From Salipiger bermudensis (GTDB lineage: Bacteria > Pseudomonadota > Alphaproteobacteria > Rhodobacterales > Rhodobacteraceae): a stretch of DNA of 64,000 bases. The stretch lies in NCBI RefSeq assembly GCF_020171625.1, contig NZ_JAIUZY010000006.1, forward strand, positions 1 to 64,000, given 5' to 3'. A program made the translations under genes and the position numbers. The notes beneath the pieces are model-generated. The model saw nothing but the letters and a program-made list of their open reading frames with translations. It had not been told where the DNA came from and ran no database searches. This document shows, in pieces, positions 17,277 to 24,405 of this stretch. How positions within the stretch are numbered: the stretch's first letter is position 1; every line of letters begins with the position of its first letter.

Positions 17277-17567
17277 GATGCGCGGCGCGTCCCGACGTCG
17301 CAACGCTAGGGGCGGTGCCACCGCGTCGGTTGCGTGCCGGAGGCCGCGCCTGTCGGTGTTGGTTTGCCCCGCCCGATGGTGTTTGCCTCTAAGCCGCCGT
17401 TTCAGAGGGCTTGCCCTCCCCGCGGCGCGTGACCTCTTCCTGACGCGACGAGGGCTTTTGCCCACCCCCGTCCGCCGCGAGGCTGGTGAGCGTTAGTCCC
17501 ACGGCCGACGGTTGTTCCAAGTTCCCCCGCGATCGAACACGGGGCGGTCAGACCCTGCGGAGAGGAT

Positions 17568-18470
17568 CTATCGCCGCGCCACGCGCCAGACCAGCTCGCG
17601 CACCCAGCGATGCATGGCCGAGGCGTTGGTATGCGCGGCCCAGACCAGCGAGACGTCGAACCGCCCCGGGAACGGGCAGTCGGCCACCTTGAGCCGGTCG
17701 GCGTTCCATTCGCCCAACCGGCGCGGCACCGTGGCCACGAGGTCCGACTCGACGATCAGCGTCGCAAGCCCCGCGGGGCTCGGCGCCACCACGACCGGAT
17801 CGATCCGGTGCCCCGCCGCCTCGAGTTCGCGCAGATAGGCGGATTGCCAGCCGCCGCCGTAGTCGATCAGCACGTGGTTGAGCCCGAGATAGCCCTCGAT
17901 GTCGAGCGCGGTGTCGGCCAGCGGGTGTGCCGCATCCATCAGGCAGGCATATTCCTCGGCGTAAAGCCTGCGCGAGTGAAAGCCGGATTCCGAGCGCGCG
18001 AACGGCCCGATCAGCACATCGGCCTCCCGGTTGAGCAGGCGCAGATGTCCATCGCCAAGCGCGTTGATGACCTTCACCGTCATCCCCGGCGCAGCGCGGC
18101 GGATCTCGTTGACCAGCGCCGGGATCAGCAGCACGCGCTCGTAGTAGTTGCAGGCGATGGTGACATTCTGCGTCGCGCTCCCCGGATCGAAGGCATCGGG
18201 CTGCAGCATCTCGTCCAGCATCCCGAGGATCTGCAGCGACCGTGCGAGGATCTCCTCGCAGCGGTCGGTCGAGACCTGCCGGCCGCCCTCGCGCACGAAA
18301 AGCGGATCGTGAAAGCAGGCCCGCAGCTTGGCGATGGTGTAGCTGACCGCCGACTGGTTGACGTTGAGCTTTTCCGCCGCGGCGGTGAACGAGCCAAGCT
18401 CGTGTACCACCCGCAAAAGATTGAGCGCGGCAAAGTCGATGCTGGAGGGATCGGGGGTGGGCTGCGCCAT
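17568..18470 (-). CDS. LysR-family regulator of the P450 module
   Basis: A 300-residue LysR protein. The HTH lies at residues about 12-65 (LNLLRVVHELGSFTAAAEKL, NQSAVSYTIAKLR), followed by a complete co-inducer domain (VLIGPFARSESG, VESDLVATVPRRLGEWN). It resembles NodD/PcpR-like LysR proteins more than GcvA. I start it at 18470 because AGGTGA stands 5 bases upstream; the longer reading to 18536 has no ribosome site and covers the operator region. It is divergent from the P450 gene and is the likely activator of that cluster. Confidence 0.87.
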   Translation of the reverse strand: MAQPTPDPSSIDFAALNLLRVVHELGSFTAAAEKLNVNQSAVSYTIAKLRACFHDPLFVREGGRQVSTDRCEEILARSLQILGMLDEMLQPDAFDPGSATQNVTIACNYYERVLLIPALVNEIRRAAPGMTVKVINALGDGHLRLLNREADVLIGPFARSESGFHSRRLYAEEYACLMDAAHPLADTALDIEGYLGLNHVLIDYGGGWQSAYLRELEAAGHRIDPVVVAPSPAGLATLIVESDLVATVPRRLGEWNADRLKVADCPFPGRFDVSLVWAAHTNASAMHRWVRELVWRVARR

Positions 18471-18498
18471 GAAGTCACCTCGCGTCGGCTGGGCACTC

Positions 18499-18565
18499 AT
18501 CGAATTTTTCGATGGCAGGTAATCATTCCATCGCATTGCTTGGCAAGGTCGCTTTTCCCTAGAGT
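18499..18565. promoter_or_regulatory. Divergent LysR / P450 control region
   Basis: Two inverted repeats share a 4-base stretch: ATCGAA-TTT-TTCGAT at 18499-18513 and CGATGG-N12-CCATCG at 18510-18533. A possible promoter for the P450 gene is TTGCTT (18536-18541), 18 bases, TAGAGT (18560-18565). The repeats lie just upstream of the -35 element, as expected for LysR activation. Confidence 0.5.
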
Positions 18566-18595
18566 GTCGGCAGAGGAGAACTTTGGGAGGAGTTC

Positions 18596-19771
18596 ATGGC
18601 ACTGGCACCGCTTGACGGGGCGATTACGCTCGATCAACTGAGTTCAGACCCCTATCCGATCTATCGCCGCCTGCGCGCCGAAAGCCCGGTGCTGCGGGTC
18701 GCCTCGACGGGCCGGACCCTGCTCACCAAGGCGGCGCTGACCAAGGCGGTCAAGGACAACCCCGAGCTGTTCAGCAGCGATGACCCGCAGACCCCGATGA
18801 AGCCGGCCTTCCGAGCGCACACGCTGATGCGCAAGGACGGTCGGGAGCACTTCGTCGAGCGCAAGGCCATCTCCAAGGCGCTCACGCCCACGCGGATCAA
18901 GACCGACTGGGGGCCGCTCTATGAACGGCTTGCCGAGGACTACATTGCCCGGCTGCCGCGCGGCGAGACGGTGGATCTCTTCACCGATCTCTGTGGTCCG
19001 CTGGCGGCACGTATCCTCGCGCATATCCTCGGCATCCCCGAGGCCAGCGACGAGCAGATGATGCGCTGGTCGCAGTTGCTCATCGACGGGGCGGGCAATT
19101 TCGGCTGGAAACCCGAGCCCTTCGCAGCCTCGGATGCGGCCAATGACGAGATGGATGCGCTGTTCGCCGAGCTTGAGCCGATCCGGCGCGTTGAGCCCGA
19201 CGGCTCTGCCTATTCGCTGATGCTGACCGCCGACGATCCGATCCCGATGAGCCAGATCCACGCCAACATCAAGATCGCCATCGGCGGCGGCATCAACGAG
19301 CCGCGCGATGCGCTGGCGACGATCCTCTACGGCCTGCTGACCAACCCCGACCAGCTCGCCGAGGTGCGCGCGCAGGAAGCATGGGACAAGGCCTTCGAGG
19401 AGGGCATCCGCTGGGTCGCGCCGATCCAGGCCAGCTCGCGGCTGGTCACCGAGGACACCGAGCTGGGCGGGTTCGACATCCCCAAGGGCGACACGGTGAT
19501 GACGATCCAGGCCTCGGCCAACCGCGACGAAGAGCTGTTCGAGGATGGCGAGTCGTTCTTCGTGTTCCGCGACAAGAACCCGCATCAGGCCTTCGGCAAC
19601 GGCCCGCACCACTGCGCCGGGGCGCATGTGGCGCGCCGCACCGTCGGCAAGATCATCCTGCCGATGCTGTTCGACCGCTTCCCGAACATGTCGCTGCCAA
19701 ACCCGGAGGAGGTGGTGTGGAAGGGCTTCGGCTTCCGCGGGCCGATCAACTTGCCGGTGGTGCTCAACTGA
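18596..19771 (+). CDS. Cytochrome P450
   Basis: A 391-residue soluble bacterial (class I) P450 monooxygenase. The haem-binding loop FGNGPHHCAGAHVARR gives Cys340 as thiolate ligand, and the K-helix ExxR is EGIR. In the I-helix the usual (A/G)Gx(D/E)T oxygen-activation motif reads GGINEPRD (Asn234, Glu235), so the normal acid/alcohol pair is missing. GGGAGG precedes the ATG. The gene is followed directly by its own ferredoxin and ferredoxin reductase, so the electron chain is complete. The substrate cannot be told from sequence; the downstream TRAP transporter suggests a small acid. Confidence 0.92.
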   Translation: MALAPLDGAITLDQLSSDPYPIYRRLRAESPVLRVASTGRTLLTKAALTKAVKDNPELFSSDDPQTPMKPAFRAHTLMRKDGREHFVERKAISKALTPTRIKTDWGPLYERLAEDYIARLPRGETVDLFTDLCGPLAARILAHILGIPEASDEQMMRWSQLLIDGAGNFGWKPEPFAASDAANDEMDALFAELEPIRRVEPDGSAYSLMLTADDPIPMSQIHANIKIAIGGGINEPRDALATILYGLLTNPDQLAEVRAQEAWDKAFEEGIRWVAPIQASSRLVTEDTELGGFDIPKGDTVMTIQASANRDEELFEDGESFFVFRDKNPHQAFGNGPHHCAGAHVARRTVGKIILPMLFDRFPNMSLPNPEEVVWKGFGFRGPINLPVVLN

Positions 19772-19809
19772 GCCCGTCGGGACGTGAGACAGACGAGGAG
19801 GAGAGGACG

Positions 19810-20133
19810 ATGATCAGGGTGACCTACGTGGCCCATGACGGGGCCGAGACGGTGATCGAGGCCGAAGAGGGCACCAGCGTGATGCAGGCCGCGGTCTCGA
19901 ACGATGTCGACGGCATCGTCGGCGAATGCGGCGGGTCGATGATGTGCGCCACCTGCCACTGCTATGTCGACGAGGCGTGGGAGGCCAAGACCGGCCAGCG
20001 CTCCGACGACGAGGACGAGATGCTCGAGGGCGCCGCCTCCGAGGTCACCGGGCGCTCGCGCCTGTCCTGCCAGATCAAGCTCGACCCGTCGCTCGACGGG
20101 CTGGTGGTGCACCTCCCGGAGGAGCAGTTGTGA
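19810..20133 (+). CDS. [2Fe-2S] ferredoxin, putidaredoxin type
   Basis: A 107-residue ferredoxin of adrenodoxin/putidaredoxin type. The cluster ligands are Cys40, Cys46, Cys49 and Cys87 (CGGSMMCATC, then SCQI). An additional Cys51 lies in the cluster loop. It carries single electrons from the reductase to the P450. The ribosome site is GAGGAGAGG. Its stop codon overlaps the GTG start of the reductase, which implies coupled translation. Confidence 0.93.
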   Translation: MIRVTYVAHDGAETVIEAEEGTSVMQAAVSNDVDGIVGECGGSMMCATCHCYVDEAWEAKTGQRSDDEDEMLEGAASEVTGRSRLSCQIKLDPSLDGLVVHLPEEQL

Positions 20134-21308
20134 GCCCATCGCGGGTGGTCATCGTCGGCGCGGGGCAGGGCGGTCTTCAGGCCGCGATCAGCCTGCGCCA
20201 GAGCGGCTTTGACGGTGCGATCACCCTGATCGGCGCCGAGCCGGGGCTGCCCTATCAGCGCCCGCCGCTGTCGAAGGCCTACCTGCTCGACGGCAAGGCC
20301 GAGGCGCTGACCCTGCGCCCCGAGAGCTTCTTCGAGAGCAAGCAGGTGGCCTATCTGCCCGACACGCGGGTGCTTGAAATCGACCGTCAGGCGCAAGAGG
20401 TGCATCTCGATGGCCCGGGAGAGGCGCGCCGTATGGGCTACGATCACCTGGTCCTCGCCACCGGCACCCGCAACCTGCGCCCGCCCATCGACGGGCTGGA
20501 GCACGCCTGCGACCTGCGCACGCTGGCTGATGCCGCGCGCCTGCGCGAGGCGCTGGCGGCCCCCCGGCGCATCGCGGTGATCGGCGGCGGCTTCATCGGC
20601 CTCGAGTTTGCCGCCGTGGCGCGCAAGCTCGGCCACGACGTGAGCGTGATGGAGGCCGCGCCGCGCCTGATGGCGCGGGCGGTGTCGCCGGCGATGTCGC
20701 GGCATTTCGAGGCGTGGCACCGGGCACAGGGCGTCGCGCTGCATCTCGGCCGCGCCGCGATCGGCGTCGATGCGGGGGGCGTGTCGCTCGATGATGGCGC
20801 GCGGGTCGAGGCCGATTTCGTCCTGCTGGCGGCGGGCGTACGCCCCAACACCGAACTGGCCGAGGCGGCGGGGCTGGAAACCGAGAACGGCGTCTGCGTG
20901 AACGCGCAGCTGCTCAGCTCGGACCCGGCGATCTCGGCGCTTGGCGACTGTGCCAGCTTCCCCGATCCGCGCAGCGGTGCCATGGTGCGGCTGGAAAGCG
21001 TTCAGGCCGCGACCGATCACGCCCGGCTGATCGCCGCCCGAATCGCCAAGGGCGCCTGTCCGGACTATGCTGCCGTGCCGTGGTTCTGGTCCGATCAGGG
21101 CGATCAGAAATTGCAGATCGCGGGCTTTGCCGGCCCAGGGGCGACGGAGGAGGTCGTCGCGGACGGGCTGGTCGCGCGGTTCGACGCGGGCGGCCTTGCG
21201 GCGGTGGAGACCGTCAACAATGCACGCGCCCACATGAAGGCGAGGCGGCTTCTGGCGCCGGGGGGATCGGCCGATCTCGCCGCGCTGAAAGAGGCCATCG
21301 CCGCCTGA
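20130..21308 (+). CDS. NAD(P)H-dependent ferredoxin reductase (FAD)
   Basis: A 392-residue flavoprotein of the putidaredoxin-reductase family. It has an FAD-binding VVIVGAGQGGLQAAISLRQ near the N-terminus, an NAD-binding IAVIGGGFIGLEFAAVARKLG in the middle and a second FAD motif (ALGDCASF). The start is a GTG at 20130 that shares bases with the ferredoxin stop; the longer frame upstream only overlaps that gene. It completes the electron supply of the P450. The C-terminal domain is of normal length. Confidence 0.92.
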   Translation: MSPSRVVIVGAGQGGLQAAISLRQSGFDGAITLIGAEPGLPYQRPPLSKAYLLDGKAEALTLRPESFFESKQVAYLPDTRVLEIDRQAQEVHLDGPGEARRMGYDHLVLATGTRNLRPPIDGLEHACDLRTLADAARLREALAAPRRIAVIGGGFIGLEFAAVARKLGHDVSVMEAAPRLMARAVSPAMSRHFEAWHRAQGVALHLGRAAIGVDAGGVSLDDGARVEADFVLLAAGVRPNTELAEAAGLETENGVCVNAQLLSSDPAISALGDCASFPDPRSGAMVRLESVQAATDHARLIAARIAKGACPDYAAVPWFWSDQGDQKLQIAGFAGPGATEEVVADGLVARFDAGGLAAVETVNNARAHMKARRLLAPGGSADLAALKEAIAA

Positions 21309-21325
21309 GCGGGAGATTGTCTTGC

Positions 21326-21343
21326 GCCGCCCGAGAGGGCGGC
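21326..21343 (+). terminator. Attenuator-like hairpin between redox genes and TRAP genes
   Basis: A perfect 7-bp GC stem (GCCGCCC / GGGCGGC) with a GAGA tetraloop sits 17 bases after the reductase stop and 37 before dctP. There is no T tract, so it is more likely an mRNA-stability or attenuation element than a full stop. Confidence 0.5.
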
Positions 21344-21380
21344 CCAGGGTCCAAACAAGGGTTCAAACGGGAGGAGAACC

Positions 21381-22361
21381 ATGAAGATCACGTCACTCGC
21401 AACGGCAGCAACGCTTGCCGTCTCGCTGGCCGCCTCGACCGAGGCGCAAGAGCTGAAATATGCCAACTGGGCGCCGCCGTTCCACACCATCACCGAAGCG
21501 CAGATCGAGCCGCTCGCCAGCGCCCTGGCCGAGGGATCGGCAGACGGCGCGAGCCTGCGCGCCTTCCATGGCGGCGAGCTCGGCGCGGGACCTGCGGACC
21601 AGTATGTCCGCATCGTTCAGGGCACCGCGGATATGGGCTGGGGCCTGCCGGGCTACACCTCGTCGCAATTCCCCAAGACGCTGATCGTCGAGCTGCCTGG
21701 CGCGCTGCCGCTCGAGGAGCCGGGCTATGCCGCGCTGTGGCGCGCCTACGAGTCCGAGCTCAAGGGCGAGTTCCCGATGACCGAGGCGATCGCGCTCTGG
21801 GGTGCCGAGCCCAACATCCTGATGATGAAGGACCGCGAGGTCCTGAGCCCCGGCGATCTCAGCGGTCTGAAGATCCGCGTCGCGGGCTCCATCGCCGCCG
21901 AGGCGATGGAGGCGCTTGGCGCGACGCCGGTGCAGCTGCCGATGACGCAGGTCTATAACGGCCTCCAGACCGGCCTGATCGACGGGCTGGTCAGCGGCGC
22001 CTCGGTGCTGTCGGACTTCAAGCTCAACGAGGTGGTGAGCTCCGTTACCACCGGGCCGAACCTTGGCCGTCTCACCTTCTACACGGTGATGAACAAGGGC
22101 GTCTACGACGGCCTGTCCGACGAGGCGCGCGCGGCGCTCGACGAGATCAAGGGCGAGCCGATCTCGAAGATGACCGAGGAGGCCTGGGTCGCGACCGCCG
22201 ACAAGGCGCTCGAGGAAGCGCGCAGCTCGGACAGCATCACGGTCAACGATCTCGACGCCGACGCGAGCAAGGCGTTTGACGATGCGCTGGCCGAAGTGAC
22301 CGATGCCTATGTCGCCGAGGTCGGCGGCGAGGCGGCGCTGGCGGCGATCCAGGGCCAGTGA
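21381..22361 (+). CDS. TRAP transporter, periplasmic binding protein (DctP family)
   Basis: A 326-residue DctP-type extracytoplasmic binding protein with a Sec signal peptide (cleavage near STEAQE). Family features include ADQYVRIVQGTADMGWGLPGY and the conserved MTQVYNGLQTGLIDGLVSG, which contains the region that precedes the carboxylate-binding Arg in many members. GGGAGGAGAACC precedes the ATG. It captures the substrate for the DctQM membrane pair that follows. Most TRAP substrates are carboxylates, so the P450 substrate or product may be one; this is inference from position only. Confidence 0.9.
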   Translation: MKITSLATAATLAVSLAASTEAQELKYANWAPPFHTITEAQIEPLASALAEGSADGASLRAFHGGELGAGPADQYVRIVQGTADMGWGLPGYTSSQFPKTLIVELPGALPLEEPGYAALWRAYESELKGEFPMTEAIALWGAEPNILMMKDREVLSPGDLSGLKIRVAGSIAAEAMEALGATPVQLPMTQVYNGLQTGLIDGLVSGASVLSDFKLNEVVSSVTTGPNLGRLTFYTVMNKGVYDGLSDEARAALDEIKGEPISKMTEEAWVATADKALEEARSSDSITVNDLDADASKAFDDALAEVTDAYVAEVGGEAALAAIQGQ

Positions 22362-22858
22362 TGCGCGGTCTGCAAAACCTTGCGGAGGGGCTGATCCGCC
22401 TCTCCGCGATCATCGGCACGCTCGGCCTGCTCTTCGTGGTGGCCGTGATCGTGATCGACGTGGTCGGGCGCAATTTCGGGGCGCCGCTCTACGGGGCGCA
22501 GGATCTCGTGATGATGACGATGGTGATCGTGGTGTTCGGCGGCATGGCGCTTTGCGGTCGCGAGGACGGGCATATCGTCGTCGACATCCTCGAGCCGCGC
22601 TTCCCGCCGCGCCTGAACCGCGCCATCGATCTGGTCGCCGGCCTGCTGGGGGCGGCGATCTTCGTGACGATCGCCTACACCGTCTTCAAGAGCGCCCAGC
22701 TCAGCCAGATGCTGAACCTGTCGAGCAACCTGCTGCGCCTGCCCACGGCGTGGTTTCAATACGCGCTTTGCGCCCTGTCGCTGGTCGCCGCGCTGGCGCT
22801 GATCCTGCGCGCGCTGATCGCGCCGCGCCGCGCCCATCCGGAGCAGAACACACCATGA
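22361..22858 (+). CDS. TRAP transporter, small membrane subunit (DctQ family)
   Basis: A protein of 165 residues (166 if the GTG at 22358 is used) with four predicted membrane helices, including LIRLSAIIGTLGLLFVVAVI and LLGAAIFVTIAYTVF. VIDVVGRNFGAPLYGAQDLV is the family signature in the first loop. It overlaps the binding-protein stop by one base and dctM by 4 bases, so the three genes form one translational unit. Confidence 0.9.
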   Translation: MRGLQNLAEGLIRLSAIIGTLGLLFVVAVIVIDVVGRNFGAPLYGAQDLVMMTMVIVVFGGMALCGREDGHIVVDILEPRFPPRLNRAIDLVAGLLGAAIFVTIAYTVFKSAQLSQMLNLSSNLLRLPTAWFQYALCALSLVAALALILRALIAPRRAHPEQNTP

Positions 22859-24153
22859 GCCCGGTTCTGATCGGCAGCGCCGGCTTCGTGCTGCTGCTTG
22901 CCCTGCTTCTGCTGCGTATCCCAGTGGCCTTTGCCATGTTCACCGTGGGCTTTGTCGGCATCTGGATCCTGAACGGGCTGCAGGCGGCCACCGGCTTGCT
23001 GGCCTCCGAGACCTTCGCGCTGGCCTCCAACTCCGAGCTGATCGTGGTGCCGCTGTTCATCCTGATGGGCAACGTGGCGAGCGTGACCGGCATGAGCCGG
23101 CGGCTCTACGAGGCCGCCTATGCCACCATCGGGCAGGTGCGCGGCGGGCTCGCCGCCGCCACGGTGATCGGCTGCGGCGGCTTTGCCGCGCTGTCGGGCT
23201 CTTCGGTGGCCTCTGCGCTGACCATGGGCCGCACCGCGCTGGCCGAGATGGACCGCTTCAACTACAGCCCGCGCCTCTCGACCGGGGTGGTCGCGGCGGG
23301 CGGCACGCTGGGCATCTTGATCCCGCCCTCCACCGGCTTCGTGATCTACGCCATCCTGACCGAGCAGAGCATCGGGCGGCTGTTCATGGCCGGTGTTCTG
23401 CCGGGCATCCTGCTGCTGACACTGTTCCTGCTGACGGTGCTGCTGCTCTGCGCGCTGAAACCCTCGCTCGGTCCGAAGGGCCCGGCCACGACGCTGTCGG
23501 AAAAGGGGCGGGCGTTTCTCGGCGCGATCCCGATCCTCGTGGTGATCCTGCTGACCATCGGTGGCATCTACACGGGCGTGTTCTCCCCCACCGAGGCGGC
23601 TGGCGTCGGCGCGGCTCTGGTCATCGTGATCGGCGCGGTGAGCCGCACGCTGGATCTGCGCAGCTTCTGGCAGGCGGCGCGCAGCAGTGTCGTCACCACC
23701 GCCTCGGTGATGCTGATCCTGATGGCGGCGCACCTGATCAACCCGTTCATCGCCCTGAGCCACCTGCCCGCCGAGGTCAGCCGGATGCTCGTGGCCTTCG
23801 ATCTGGGCGCCTACGGCACGCTGATCCTGATCCTCGCGATCTACCTCGTGCTCGGCTGCTTTCTCGAGGGGCTGGCGATGCTGGTGCTGACGCTGCCGAT
23901 CTTCATGCCGGTGATCCTGTCGCTCGGCATCGATCCGATCTGGTTCGGCGTGCTGGTGGTGCTGACGCTCGAGATGGGGCTGATCTCGCCGCCTGTGGGG
24001 ATCAACGTCTTCATCGTGAAGTCGGTGGCCCGCGACGTGCCGCTGAGCGAGATCTTCTGGGGCGTGATCCCGTTCTGGTTCGCGATGCTGGTGACGCTCG
24101 CCCTGCTGGTGGCGCTGCCGCAGCTCTCGCTGTGGCTGCCGGGTATGATGTAG
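22855..24153 (+). CDS. TRAP transporter, large membrane subunit (DctM family)
   Basis: A 432-residue membrane protein with 11-12 hydrophobic segments. DctM signatures include LFILMGNVASVTGMSRRLYEAA, a GCGGFAALSGSSVASA loop, GTLGILIPPSTGFVIYA and EMGLISPPVGINVFIVKSVA. It forms the Na+-coupled transport core with the DctQ subunit. The ATG at 22855 overlaps dctQ; the longer reading upstream is in the wrong frame for dctQ and is not coding. Confidence 0.92.
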   Translation: MSPVLIGSAGFVLLLALLLLRIPVAFAMFTVGFVGIWILNGLQAATGLLASETFALASNSELIVVPLFILMGNVASVTGMSRRLYEAAYATIGQVRGGLAAATVIGCGGFAALSGSSVASALTMGRTALAEMDRFNYSPRLSTGVVAAGGTLGILIPPSTGFVIYAILTEQSIGRLFMAGVLPGILLLTLFLLTVLLLCALKPSLGPKGPATTLSEKGRAFLGAIPILVVILLTIGGIYTGVFSPTEAAGVGAALVIVIGAVSRTLDLRSFWQAARSSVVTTASVMLILMAAHLINPFIALSHLPAEVSRMLVAFDLGAYGTLILILAIYLVLGCFLEGLAMLVLTLPIFMPVILSLGIDPIWFGVLVVLTLEMGLISPPVGINVFIVKSVARDVPLSEIFWGVIPFWFAMLVTLALLVALPQLSLWLPGMM

Positions 24154-24167
24154 CGCCTGCTTCTGAG

Positions 24168-24198
24168 AGACCGCGGCCCTTGCGCTGTGTCGCGGTCT
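24168..24198 (+). terminator. Possible terminator after TRAP dctM
   Basis: AGACCGCG at 24168-24175 pairs with CGCGGTCT at 24191-24198 across a 15-base loop, 15 bases after the dctM stop. The loop is long and no T tract follows. Confidence 0.35.
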
Positions 24199-24247
24199 GG
24201 CGGGGCAGGACAGGGTTCGGCCAAAGCACGCTCGGTGCGGTTCACTT

Positions 24248-24282
24248 AAGACCTGAGGCGCAGGCCCTGCGCCTCAGGTCTT
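24248..24282. terminator. Long perfect hairpin between convergent operons
   Basis: AAGACCTGAGGCGCAG (24248-24263) and its exact complement at 24267-24282 form a 16-bp perfect stem with a 3-base loop. It lies between the TRAP operon (plus strand) and the siderophore operon (minus strand). Each strand ends the stem with TT but has no long T tract. A bidirectional terminator is the simplest reading. Confidence 0.6.
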
Positions 24283-24405
24283 GGGCTTGGCGGGGAGGGG
24301 CGAGGGACGATGCGACGGTTTCGCTCCAGCGCGATCCGCCGACGACGGCACGGGGCTGTGGGGCAGGCCGCAGGCGTCGCGCCTCCCGATCCGCGCCTCT
24401 GCACG

